A model generated the notes under the pieces. The model ran no database searches, was not told the DNA's origin, and saw nothing but the letters and a program-made list of their open reading frames with translations. From Muribaculaceae bacterium (GTDB lineage Bacteria; Bacteroidota; Bacteroidia; Bacteroidales; Muribaculaceae): a DNA stretch of 64,000 bases. Numbering within the stretch: the stretch's first letter is position 1; each line of letters opens with the position of its first letter. A program made the position numbers and the translations under genes. Where the stretch lies: NCBI GenBank assembly GCA_017557425.1, contig JAFYYU010000017.1, forward strand, positions 1-64,000, in the 5' to 3' direction. This document shows, one piece after another, positions 34,794 through 43,209 of this stretch.

Positions 34794-35893
34794 ATCAGCT
34801 ACAGGCAAAACGCAGTAATACCACCCTGTCGATTTGCAAGGCGATTGCCATCATCCTGATGTGTGCAGGCCATACCGAGGGGCCTAAGCTGCTCATGGAT
34901 TTCATCTACCTGTTCCACATGCCGGTGTTCTTCATCGCGGCAGGCTATTTCTTTGACAAGAAGTACTTGAGCGACCCGTGGACCTTCTGCAAGAAACGGT
35001 TTAAGGGGCTGTATGTGCCGTTCGTCAAGTGGAGCGTATTATTCCTGATTCTCCACAACCTGTTTTTCAAGATCGGGCTGTTGAACGAGCATTTCGGCAA
35101 CTGGGCGGGCGGCGTCACCCATCCATACGACTGGCATCAGTTCTGGCAACGGCTGGTACACATCGTCTTCTCGATGGCTGGCTACGACGAGTTCCTTGCC
35201 GGCGCATTTTGGTTCTTCAGAGCACTGCTGGTGGCCAGCATCGTGTTCCTCGTGCTCTACAAGCTGCTCTACAACCGCCACAAGTGGCTCAACCATGACA
35301 CCGTGCCCATTGTGATTGCGGTACTGGCTTTCGCGTTCTCGTGGTTCAAGGTTGCCAATCACCTGACCATCACCACTCTCGTGCAAGGCGGAATTCGCGA
35401 CTGTTGGGGTGTGCTGTTTTTCAGCATGGGTGTGCTCTATCGGCGACACGAGCACAACATCAGCGAGCACTCGGCCTTGACCTTGCTCTATGCCGCCCTG
35501 TTGGTTGGTGGCAGTTGTCTCGGCTTGCAGGGAATGGCGCTAAAAACCGAACTCAAGACTGTTTTCACTCTACCCGTCACGGGCGTCATCGGTTTCCTGA
35601 TGGTGCATGCCATCGCCTCATGGCTCGACCGACACGAGGGTGCGGTAAAGCGTTTCCTGGTCTATTGCGGCAACAACACGCTCTATATCTTCGTGTTCCA
35701 CATTATTTCATTTAAGATTGTGTCGGCGCTCAAGATTTGGTATTACGGCCTCGACTGGGGCCAGATCGGTTGCCACATGGTCATCCACGAGCACAGCACC
35801 ACCGACCTATTCTGGGTGCTATATACCATCGTCGGCACTGCCGTCCCCCTGCTCGGCATCACCCTCTACCGCCGCCTCAATGCCGCACACTGA
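34790..35893 (+). CDS. Membrane acyltransferase, family 3
   Basis: This 367-residue protein has about ten membrane helices and the acyltransferase-3 start ICKAIAIILMCAGHTEGP with the conserved His, then YLFHMPVFFIAAGYFF. Such enzymes put acetyl or other acyl groups on sugars. The gene overlaps the GH9-deacetylase gene by ATGA, so its product may modify the same glycan that the fusion protein processes. That is inference. Confidence 0.88.
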   Translation: MNQLQAKRSNTTLSICKAIAIILMCAGHTEGPKLLMDFIYLFHMPVFFIAAGYFFDKKYLSDPWTFCKKRFKGLYVPFVKWSVLFLILHNLFFKIGLLNEHFGNWAGGVTHPYDWHQFWQRLVHIVFSMAGYDEFLAGAFWFFRALLVASIVFLVLYKLLYNRHKWLNHDTVPIVIAVLAFAFSWFKVANHLTITTLVQGGIRDCWGVLFFSMGVLYRRHEHNISEHSALTLLYAALLVGGSCLGLQGMALKTELKTVFTLPVTGVIGFLMVHAIASWLDRHEGAVKRFLVYCGNNTLYIFVFHIISFKIVSALKIWYYGLDWGQIGCHMVIHEHSTTDLFWVLYTIVGTAVPLLGITLYRRLNAAH

Positions 35894-35927
35894 TAAAGCA
35901 GCACAACCACATTAAAAGACATTTGGG

Positions 35928-35955
35928 CCCCACGCTAAGGCGCTAAGGCGCGAAG
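35928..35955. repeat. GCTAAG-type intergenic repeat, copy 1
   Basis: This site reads CCCCACGCTAAGG followed by two further GCGCTAAGG-like units, a nine-base periodic array. Near-identical arrays occur at 40657-40683, 40800-40826 (inverted) and 45166-45183 (inverted). It lies 34 bases after the acyltransferase gene. A small hairpin, TCGGCC-TAAA-GGCCGA, follows at 35965-35980. Confidence 0.65.
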
Positions 35956-36088
35956 ACTTTTTGATCGGCCTAAAGGCCGAGAAATTGAACAAATTAAATA
36001 AAAAATATTTTTATTTCTCGCGAGTTTTGCGAGCGATCCCTTTTCAGACGTTATGCACACGCGTGGGGCAAATCGAGCGCGGATGCCG

Positions 36089-37042
36089 TCAAGCATTCTT
36101 TTCATATTCGGGTCTGGATGTCATTGGGGCTCTTGCTTCCTTGACGCGAGGCTTGCTAATCCTGAAAGAGATCCACAAGATGGCAACGAATAAGATGACA
36201 CATAGCGGGATGAATATGAAGAGAATGCCCATGGCCACGTCAAATGTGCCAGCGCGTAACAAATGAATACTGTAATCGATGAATAACAAAAACAGCAACA
36301 ACAGTAAAGCACATGCAAAAGATGCCACCACACGCCATGCCGTTCCCCAAATGCCATAGCCGAACAGTTGCTTGTAAGTGATCAAAAGCCCGACCAACGC
36401 CAAGACGAACACGAACCATCCCATTGAAGTGATGTCATAAATCATATTCAGCACCAAAAATACTACCGAACTGAACACCTGGATGAAAAATCCCTGAGGC
36501 AGGGTGTGGAACGTGTTGCGCGGGGCGTAGCGGAAGATGAAATAGTTGGGGATGATCAAGAAGGACAAAACAATCATCGACATCAAGTCAGGATGGGTAT
36601 TTATCCACATGAAGACATTGTCAAGAAACAACATCTTGTCCTCCTCAATCGTCAAATCGAACACGCCGTCGATCGCTCCTGTCAGGTAATCGACAACGAC
36701 ACCCAACAGGGCGATAATCGCCAGCATCTTGACAGGCGGGAAACTCACCTGCCGCTTTCCGCTGATGTAGTCACTGATGAAGTAGCCAGGACGCAAAAAC
36801 AACTGCACCACCGAATAGAACAGTGAACGGTTGTGCAAACCCCACACCTCGGCGACGCTCTGAGCCACGCTCTTCCACGTGATGCGGCCCACGTTCTCCT
36901 TCTGGGAACAGATGGGACAGAAATTGCCCACGTAGTAGGTACCGCAATTGTTGCAAGGGTGCGAGGCCTGACTGCCGAGCTTATATTTAAAGGGGTCAAG
37001 CTGCCATTGCCTGAAACGTCTGTATGTTGTCCTGAAATCCAC
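36089..37042 (-). CDS. DUF3667 family membrane protein
   Basis: This 317-residue protein begins with a short zinc-ribbon-like part (CNNCG near residue 30 and FCPICSQK near 42), then WKSVAQSVAEVWGLHNRSL, and a membrane part of about five helices. This is the DUF3667 layout. Function is unknown. The only start available is GTG 37042 because a TAG stop directly precedes it. The gene is more AT-rich than neighbours. It lies downstream of the PepSY-like pair, separated by a terminator. Confidence 0.85.
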   Translation of the reverse strand: MDFRTTYRRFRQWQLDPFKYKLGSQASHPCNNCGTYYVGNFCPICSQKENVGRITWKSVAQSVAEVWGLHNRSLFYSVVQLFLRPGYFISDYISGKRQVSFPPVKMLAIIALLGVVVDYLTGAIDGVFDLTIEEDKMLFLDNVFMWINTHPDLMSMIVLSFLIIPNYFIFRYAPRNTFHTLPQGFFIQVFSSVVFLVLNMIYDITSMGWFVFVLALVGLLITYKQLFGYGIWGTAWRVVASFACALLLLLFLLFIDYSIHLLRAGTFDVAMGILFIFIPLCVILFVAILWISFRISKPRVKEARAPMTSRPEYEKNA

Positions 37043-37063
37043 CTAAGTTCAAGAGATTACATC

Positions 37064-37108
37064 AAAAAACAAGGAGGAGTGAACATCAGCGATGACACTC
37101 CTTCCTTG
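37064..37108 (-). terminator. Terminator of the PepSY-like pair
   Basis: On the minus strand AAGGAAGGAGTG pairs with CACTCCTCCTT with one bulge, followed by GTTTTTTG. It starts 16 bases after the stop of the 37124-37564 gene. Confidence 0.75.
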
Positions 37109-37123
37109 ATGGGTCAGTCATGA

Positions 37124-37564
37124 TTAATCATCATAGTCCACGTCAATGACCTGGAAGTTGCGGTTGAACTCAATCTCCATGCCATTGCTAAGCTTCACCT
37201 CATAGACGCTGCGATGGCGGTCCAACTTGACCACGCTCTTGCCCGGGTAATTCTGCTGGAGGTAAGACTTGATTTGCTGGGGCACCACGTCAGAAGGCAC
37301 TTTGGACGTGCGGCAGACAATCTCTTTCCAGTTGCCTTTCTTGTCAAACTCCACCTTCTCGCCACTCTCATAGACAATGGTATAGTCATCCCAATCGGCA
37401 GTCACCACGAGGGGCACTTTCTTGGCAAAATGCTGCTTGAGGAACGTCTGCGCAGTCTGGGGCAACTGCTGATAGGTGATGACGCGATCATCATCGTCGG
37501 CGCTCATCGTCAGGCTCATGGTCATGACCATAGCCATCAACAAATAAAACTTGATATTCTTCAT
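37124..37564 (-). CDS. Secreted PepSY-like protein
   Basis: This 146-residue protein has a signal peptide and two PepSY-like repeats of about 55 residues, with the typical run LPQTAQTFLKQHF, DDYTIVYESGEKVEFDKKGNW, and PQQIKSYLQQNYPGKSVVKLD. The PepSY-like family (once called beta-lactamase-inhibitor-like) is common in the Bacteroidales periplasm, and its role is not defined. It is the second gene of a pair with a paralogous lipoprotein 29 bases upstream. Confidence 0.9.
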   Translation of the reverse strand: MKNIKFYLLMAMVMTMSLTMSADDDDRVITYQQLPQTAQTFLKQHFAKKVPLVVTADWDDYTIVYESGEKVEFDKKGNWKEIVCRTSKVPSDVVPQQIKSYLQQNYPGKSVVKLDRHRSVYEVKLSNGMEIEFNRNFQVIDVDYDD

Positions 37565-37593
37565 AAAACAAATTATTATAATTGTTTACGGTT

Positions 37594-38028
37594 TTAATCG
37601 TCCATCTCGGTGAGCACACCTTGCTTGTTGAACTTCAATTCCAGGCCATTAGCCAGTTCCACCTCATAACCGTAATGATCCTTGTCAATCTTGAGAATCA
37701 TCGCATCGGGGAAATTGGTCTGGATGTGGGTCACAATAGGCGCAGGAATCAATGCCGTGGGGACAGGGCTCGCCATAGTGCACTCAATCTTGTCCCACAC
37801 GTTATCGGTGTCAAAATCAACACGAGTGCCGTCGGCAAGAACTACATCGTACTTTGAGCCTGCCAGTTCAACATCCTTCTCGGCATAGGTGATGGTCTGG
37901 CCAGGAAAATGCTGTTGAATAAACGCCTTGACCGGCTGGGGCAACTGCTCGACTGCAACAGGCTTGTCGCTGCAAGCAGTCATCATTAATACTAAGGCAA
38001 AAATGCCTACTGCAATAAAATTCTTCAT
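37594..38028 (-). CDS. PepSY-like lipoprotein
   Basis: The 144-residue protein has a lipobox near LMMTAC (Cys19) and two PepSY-like repeats: LPQPVKAFIQQHFPGQ, then PAPIVTHIQTNFPDAMI with strands GLELKFNKQG. It is a paralogue of the next gene. The pair differs in anchoring, one lipidated and one soluble, which suggests two locations for the same binding activity. Confidence 0.9.
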   Translation of the reverse strand: MKNFIAVGIFALVLMMTACSDKPVAVEQLPQPVKAFIQQHFPGQTITYAEKDVELAGSKYDVVLADGTRVDFDTDNVWDKIECTMASPVPTALIPAPIVTHIQTNFPDAMILKIDKDHYGYEVELANGLELKFNKQGVLTEMDD

Positions 38029-38050
38029 ATATCTTTCATTTTAGTCGCTG

Positions 38051-38058
38051 CAAATGTA
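38051..38058 (-). promoter_or_regulatory. -7 element of the PepSY-like pair
   Basis: The minus strand reads TACATTTG 23 bases before the lipoprotein start codon. No exact TTTG lies at the -33 position. Confidence 0.5.
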
Positions 38059-38155
38059 CACTTTTCCATTCTAAAATATGGTCTTCAGCGACACAAAAAT
38101 TCAAAAAAGCGCTTATTTGACGACGGATTTTGAGGAAATGCATCAGTCGTCCCAA

Positions 38156-38196
38156 CAAAAAAACGAGCGCCGCGGCGGATGAGCCTCGGCGCTTGT
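38156..38196 (-). terminator. Terminator of pnp
   Basis: On the minus strand ACAAGCGCCG pairs with CGGCGCTCGT (one G-U pair), followed by a run of seven T. It begins 23 bases past the pnp stop codon, a textbook rho-independent site. Confidence 0.9.
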
Positions 38197-38218
38197 TATT
38201 GTCGGTATGAATGAGTTT

Positions 38219-40513
38219 TTACTCGTCGTCGCGACGGTCGTCACGGCGGGGACGACGCGGGCCGTTGGGACGCGGGCCGCGGTTGTTGCCGCCACCCATG
38301 GGGCGATTGCCACCGGGACGGGGACCACGGTTGCCACCGTTGCCGTTACCACCGGGACGGGGACCGCGGTTGCCACCATTCTGGCGACGCTCGTCATAAC
38401 CCTCGGGCTTCTCCTGCAGGGCGCGCATCGACAGGCGGAACTTGCCGGTCTTCTTGTCAATCTCGATGAGTTTGACAGTGACCTCATCGCCCTCGTGCAG
38501 GCCGCTGGCCTCCATGTTCTCAAGACGCTCCCAGCTGATTTCGCTGATGTGCAGCAGACCGTCTCGGCCGGGCATAAATTCAACGAATGCGCCGAACTCG
38601 AGGATGCTGACCACCTTACCGGTGTAGATCTGTCCCTCCTCGGGCACTGCGATGATGGCCTCGATGCGTGCCACGGCAGCCTGGATGCTGTCCTTGTTGG
38701 CGGCAGCGATCTCAACGATTCCCTTGCCGTCAATCTCTTCGATACTGATGGTTGTACCAGTCTCTTCCTGCAAGCCCTGGATAACCTCGCCACCCTTGCC
38801 GATGATAGCACCGATGAACTCCTTGTCCACGGTCATGGTGACAATGCGCGGCACGTGAGGCTTGTAGTCCTCGCGAGCCTCGGGAATAGCCTCGTTGATG
38901 AGGTTGAGGATATGGAGACGGCCTTCCTTGGCCTGGTGCAAAGCCTGCTCGAGAATCTCGTAGGGCAGACCGTCGCACTTGATGTCCATCTGAGTGGCGG
39001 TGATACCGTCGACGGTACCCGTCACTTTGAAGTCCATATCACCCAGGTGGTCCTCATCGCCCAGGATGTCGCTCAGCACGGCGTGCTTCACGTTGCCCTC
39101 ATCGGTGATCAGACCCATCGCGATACCGGCAACGGGCTTCTTGAGCTTGATACCTGCATCGAGCAGTGCCATGCAGCCGGCGCAAACGGTAGCCATCGAC
39201 GAGGAGCCGTTACTGCTCAGAATATCGCTGACGATGCGGATGCAGTAGGGGTTGTCCTCGGGGATCATGCGCTTGAGGGCGCGGTGGGCCAGGTTGCCGT
39301 GGCCGATCTCGCGGCGGCTCACGCCACGGGGTGCGCGGGCCTCACCCGTCGAGAAAGAGGGGAAGTTATAGTGCAACAGGAAGCGCTCGTTCTCGTGACG
39401 CAGCACGTCGTCGATGAGTTTCTCGTCGTCCTTGGTACCCAGAGTAACGGTTGCCAGTGCCTGGGTCTCGCCACGCTTGAACAGGGCCGAGCCGTGGGGA
39501 TAAGGCAGGTAGTCGGGCTCGCACACGATGGGACGGATCTCGTTGGTCTTGCGGCCATCCAGACGGATGTGCTCGTCGAGGATGCAACGGCGAACAGCGT
39601 CGCGCTGCACTTCCTCGTAGTAGCGCTTGATCATCGGTTCCTTCTCCTCACGCTCCTCCTCGGGAATGGTCTCCATGAAGTCGTCAAAGGCCTTCTGGAA
39701 CGTCTCGTTACGCCACTGCTTGTCGGCCTTGCCGGCCTGAGCCACAGCGTAGCACTTGGGATAAATCTCCTTGCGCACGCGCTCGTGGAGTTCCTCATCG
39801 TCGGTCTCGTGGCAGTACTCGCGCTTGGTAACACCGAGTTCGGCCATCATTTCCTTCTGGATCAGGCACATGGGCTTGATGGCCTCATGGGCAGCCTTCA
39901 AGGCGGCAATCAGGTCATCCTCGCTCACTTCGTCCATTTCGCCCTCGACCATCATAATATTATCGTAAGTCGCACCTACCATCAATTCCATGTCAGCTTT
40001 CTCAATCTGCTCAAACGTCGGGTCGATAACGAATTCGCCGTCGATGCGTGCGACACGCACCTCGGCAATGGGCTCTTCAAAGGGCACATCGCTCACTGCG
40101 ATGGCTGCCGATGCGGCAAGACCTGCCAGAGCATCGGGAGCGTCAACGCCGTCGCTCGAGAACATGATGATATGAACGATGGTGTTGGCGTGATAGTTCG
40201 AGGGGAACAAGGGCCTGAGGACACGGTCCACCAGGCGCGCGGTGAGCACCTCGTAATCACTGGCGCGACCCTCGCGGCGGGTAAAACCGCCGGGGAAACG
40301 GCCATAAGCGGAGAATTTCTCCTTGTATTCAACAGTCAGGGGCATGAAGTCCACACCCTCGTCGGCCTCCTGGGCCGAGCATACGGTGGCCAACAACATC
40401 GTGTTGTTCAGCCTCAATTCAACAGCTCCATCGGCTTGCTCAGCAAGCTTTCCAGTCTGCAGAGTGATCTCACGTCCGTCACTCAGTACGATGGTTTTTG
40501 TAGTAGGTGTCAT
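38219..40513 (-). CDS. pnp: Polynucleotide phosphorylase
   Basis: This 764-residue enzyme degrades RNA from the 3' end with phosphate and can also add tails. Two RNase PH domains flank a helical middle. A KH domain with loop GKGG and an S1 domain ([15 protein letters not shown]) follow. The last 56 residues (about 709-764) are an Arg/Gly/Pro-rich tail with repeats of NRGPRPGG ending in acidic and basic residues. It resembles RNA-binding RGG tails and is longer than in E. coli PNPase. I chose ATG 40513, which starts the usual MTPTTK.. sequence. Confidence 0.97.
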   Translation of the reverse strand: MTPTTKTIVLSDGREITLQTGKLAEQADGAVELRLNNTMLLATVCSAQEADEGVDFMPLTVEYKEKFSAYGRFPGGFTRREGRASDYEVLTARLVDRVLRPLFPSNYHANTIVHIIMFSSDGVDAPDALAGLAASAAIAVSDVPFEEPIAEVRVARIDGEFVIDPTFEQIEKADMELMVGATYDNIMMVEGEMDEVSEDDLIAALKAAHEAIKPMCLIQKEMMAELGVTKREYCHETDDEELHERVRKEIYPKCYAVAQAGKADKQWRNETFQKAFDDFMETIPEEEREEKEPMIKRYYEEVQRDAVRRCILDEHIRLDGRKTNEIRPIVCEPDYLPYPHGSALFKRGETQALATVTLGTKDDEKLIDDVLRHENERFLLHYNFPSFSTGEARAPRGVSRREIGHGNLAHRALKRMIPEDNPYCIRIVSDILSSNGSSSMATVCAGCMALLDAGIKLKKPVAGIAMGLITDEGNVKHAVLSDILGDEDHLGDMDFKVTGTVDGITATQMDIKCDGLPYEILEQALHQAKEGRLHILNLINEAIPEAREDYKPHVPRIVTMTVDKEFIGAIIGKGGEVIQGLQEETGTTISIEEIDGKGIVEIAAANKDSIQAAVARIEAIIAVPEEGQIYTGKVVSILEFGAFVEFMPGRDGLLHISEISWERLENMEASGLHEGDEVTVKLIEIDKKTGKFRLSMRALQEKPEGYDERRQNGGNRGPRPGGNGNGGNRGPRPGGNRPMGGGNNRGPRPNGPRRPRRDDRRDDE

Positions 40514-40546
40514 AAAATTTACTCTAATATTTTGTAAAAAATCGGG

Positions 40547-40554
40547 CAAAGGTA
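40547..40554 (-). promoter_or_regulatory. -7 element of pnp
   Basis: The minus strand reads TACCTTTG 33 bases before the start codon. The next TTTG upstream is 25 bases away, longer than preferred. The 423-base gap 40514-40936 otherwise holds the inverted-repeat element and the terminator listed next. Confidence 0.5.
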
Positions 40555-40656
40555 GTAATAATTTTCCATATCGACACCACAAAGCACTAGTTTTAAATAT
40601 AATTTACATGATAATCAGCCAGTCATAAATTTTCAGCCAAATGCCTTCTGTTATGA

Positions 40657-40826
40657 CCCACGCTAAGGCGCAAAGGCGCTAAGTTTTTGTTTTATAGTTG
40701 TTTGCAGTAGTAAGAAATGTATTGTTGATGACGAAATAAAGATTGATTGTTTGATGAAACATGCTGAATATTTGAGTTCATTTAATTGAATATTAATATC
40801 TTAGCGACTTAGCGGCTTAGCGTGGG
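40657..40826. mobile_element. 170-base element with 27-base inverted ends (MITE-like candidate)
   Basis: The left end (40657-40683) starts CCCACGCTAAGGCGC and the right end (40800-40826) is its inverse, with 24 of 27 positions identical. Both ends are built from the nine-base unit GCTAAGNCG. The 116 bases between are AT-rich and noncoding. The structure fits a miniature inverted-repeat element or a BIME-like folded repeat. No target-site duplication is evident, and no transposase is present in the window. Confidence 0.5.
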
Positions 40827-40869
40827 GTTATATCGAACAGTTATCAGCCTGTCCGGCATGCTGCACGAC

Positions 40870-40901
40870 AAAAAGCAGGCCCCTGGAAACCAGGAGCCTG
40901 C
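40870..40901 (-). terminator. Terminator of the Omp28/dockerin gene
   Basis: On the minus strand GCAGGCTCCTGG pairs with CCAGGGGCCTGC (one G-U pair) around TTTC, followed by TTTTTG. It lies 36 bases after the stop codon. Confidence 0.9.
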
Positions 40902-40936
40902 TCTAATCATTGAGTCAAACTATTAGCGATAATGCC

Positions 40937-42919
40937 TTACTCGGTCCACTCGCCTGACAGCAGGTAGTCGATCAAAGAAGTCACATCGGCGATGTTGATC
41001 TCGCCGTCCAGGTCGCAATCGGCCATGTCCAAGTTGACGCCAGTGGCATCACCGCTCAGCAGGTAGTCGATCAAGGTGGTCACGTCGGCAATGTTGACGT
41101 CGCCGTCACCATCCACGTCGCCACGCAGGCCAACGGGCTCGTCAAACTCGCCGAGTTTGCGCTTGTTGGTCTGGTTGACATACATGTCGGTGTAAACACC
41201 AGTTGCGCCATTAGCAAGCGGGCGGCTGATGAAGGCCACAACCTCAATTTTGTCAGTATTCCAGCCCGAAGGAATAGTAATCTCGAAGGTGTTGGAATAC
41301 TTGTCGCCGTCAACCTTGTTGATTTCCACGCCGAATACCGAGCCAAGGGCCTTACGATAAACGTGATTGTGTTCATAGTTGCTTACCCATGTACCCAAAT
41401 TCAACTGGCGATAAACCAAGCCGTCCTCGGTAAGGAATACCGACAATTTAGCGTCCTCGCCCATCATCTGGTCGAAATCAGAAGTCAGGTCGCCATCGAC
41501 GGTAACGACGGCCTCGCGGGTGTCAGGATCCAGGGTACTGTTGATGTGAACCGTAGCAAAACTGGGCGTTTCCTCAGCCAAAACATCCAGGAAGCTGCTT
41601 ATTGCTTCAGCAACCATCTGATGATATGACTCATTATAACCGATACCAGTGGCAATGGTCTTATCGTCTTCCCAACCGGTAGAACGGTTAAATGCTGCAT
41701 AAGGCCAACCGCCAGCGCCCATGTAACTGAACAGATCGTCACATTCTGAAGTATTACAGGGGTCAACAGCAGCCTGGTTGCCATGGATGGCCACCATAGC
41801 GATATCGTCACGCATATTCATGAGGATATTGAGCATGGAGGCACCAAGCGGGCAATAGGTGCACGAGTTGGAGGTGAATTCCTCAATCAGGTGCATCTGA
41901 CGGTCAAAGCTGTCCACATACAGGAAGAAGTTGCAGCTGACTGAGATAGGATTCTCGATAGGCTCCCCGTTAAGCTTGCTGGCCACAACTGTGAGGGTGT
42001 GCTTGCCAGAGGCCATTCCATCGGAGGGGATGGAGATGTCATAGTCATCATAGGTACGGGTGAGATCACGGGTATTGGTCATGGTGGCCATCAATTCGCC
42101 ATCAATGTAGATGTCGTAGGTGCAGGCGCCAGCGGGCACATTATTGGCAACACCTGAATTGCGGGTGGCGAAAAGAACGAAGATGTCCTCGCCCAACTTT
42201 GTATAGTTGGGTGTGTAGAGATCGCCCACGCTGATCATATACTCGGGGAAGTTGTCATTCTCAACCACGCACTGAACACTCAGATTGCCATAAGAACTCA
42301 AACCAACATCCTGCCAAGAGTTCTGGTAATATAAATAAGTGGTATAAATCGTACCTACGTCTACCGCCGAGATGGGATAGTTAGAATTGGTCTGACGATA
42401 GTCAAAACCAATCATCAGACTCTGGTCGGGATCGAGATTGAGATCATAAGGAGTAGCCAGTTCAATCTCATTCCAGCCTGCGGCACTGGCGTTGCATGAC
42501 CATGTTTTCAAGGTACCAACTGCGCCCGTAGAGCTCACAGGAGCGACAAATACCGTCGAGATGGTGGTGGCATTGGCCAGACCCACACGGAATTTGACAA
42601 TCTTGCCACCTTGGAAGACTTCCATTTCCGAAGGCGTAAGGATGGTACCGAGGCGACGGGTACCGGTAAGGCTGGTGATGCCCAAGCCATCTTCAGAGGT
42701 TGCGACGTCGTCGGTGTCATAGTGACCCATAATCATCTGGTTGTCAGCCAGGTCAGCACGGGCAGGAACCATACGTCCAGGTGCCATCATCTTAGTGGTG
42801 TAGTTCTTAAAGGCAAAAGGTGCCTTTTGCATCTTCAACTCGCCGTTGCCCAGCAACTGGGCAGACATGGCTACGGGCAGCAACATAATCACTGCCAAGA
42901 GTAACAAAGCTTTTCTCAT
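40937..42919 (-). CDS. Omp28-related secreted protein with C-terminal dockerin pair
   Basis: The 660-residue product has a signal peptide (MRKALLLLAVIMLLPVAMSAQ). The N-terminal third is beta-rich. Residues about 340-560 match the Omp28 family, which has a thioredoxin-like fold with C353-TY-C356 in SCTYCPLG. The last 63 residues hold two dockerin-type calcium loops (DVDGDGDVNIAD and DCDLDGEINIAD), nearly the same as those ending the amylase at 1495. It is likely displayed or secreted. A role in redox or protein binding is only suggested by the fold. Confidence 0.88.
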   Translation of the reverse strand: MRKALLLLAVIMLLPVAMSAQLLGNGELKMQKAPFAFKNYTTKMMAPGRMVPARADLADNQMIMGHYDTDDVATSEDGLGITSLTGTRRLGTILTPSEMEVFQGGKIVKFRVGLANATTISTVFVAPVSSTGAVGTLKTWSCNASAAGWNEIELATPYDLNLDPDQSLMIGFDYRQTNSNYPISAVDVGTIYTTYLYYQNSWQDVGLSSYGNLSVQCVVENDNFPEYMISVGDLYTPNYTKLGEDIFVLFATRNSGVANNVPAGACTYDIYIDGELMATMTNTRDLTRTYDDYDISIPSDGMASGKHTLTVVASKLNGEPIENPISVSCNFFLYVDSFDRQMHLIEEFTSNSCTYCPLGASMLNILMNMRDDIAMVAIHGNQAAVDPCNTSECDDLFSYMGAGGWPYAAFNRSTGWEDDKTIATGIGYNESYHQMVAEAISSFLDVLAEETPSFATVHINSTLDPDTREAVVTVDGDLTSDFDQMMGEDAKLSVFLTEDGLVYRQLNLGTWVSNYEHNHVYRKALGSVFGVEINKVDGDKYSNTFEITIPSGWNTDKIEVVAFISRPLANGATGVYTDMYVNQTNKRKLGEFDEPVGLRGDVDGDGDVNIADVTTLIDYLLSGDATGVNLDMADCDLDGEINIADVTSLIDYLLSGEWTE

Positions 42920-43014
42920 AATAAAAAATGAAAGATTTAGATAAATTAGTTTTGGTTTATATTGCATTATTGCACTTTCTCAGATTTAGAATTTGATTTC
43001 TTCAAACACGACCA

Positions 43015-43046
43015 CAAAAATATAACAAATCAACGGATAGGCCAAA
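43015..43046 (-). promoter_or_regulatory. Promoter of the Omp28/dockerin gene
   Basis: On the minus strand TTTG (43043-43046), a 20-base spacer and TATTTTTG (43015-43022) fit the consensus, giving a leader of roughly 90 bases. Confidence 0.7.
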
Positions 43047-43147
43047 CATCAGCTTTCTTTTTTCAAAAAAGACATAATTCAAGCCACCTTGCGAGAGCTC
43101 AAAACATCCACTGCATTATTAATCTCCAAAAAATGGCTGGGATATGG

Positions 43148-43178
43148 TTTGGTTGTTTCTAGATATTGTGTAAATTTG
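43148..43178 (+). promoter_or_regulatory. Promoter of the TPR gene
   Basis: TTTG (43148-43151), a 19-base spacer and TAAATTTG (43171-43178) match the consensus exactly. The start codon is 32 bases downstream. Together with the leftward promoter at 43015 this makes a divergent intergenic region. Confidence 0.8.
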
Positions 43179-43209
43179 CTGAGCAAAAAACAACAAATTA
43201 CAGACAGAT

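Noticed and set aside
38207-40537. Long reading frame antisense to pnp
   Set aside because: It mirrors the whole pnp gene, and its low-complexity start reflects the Arg/Gly tail codons of PNPase.
40657-40826. CRISPR array
   Set aside because: Repeats are inverted or only nine bases long, with no spacers of regular length and no cas genes.
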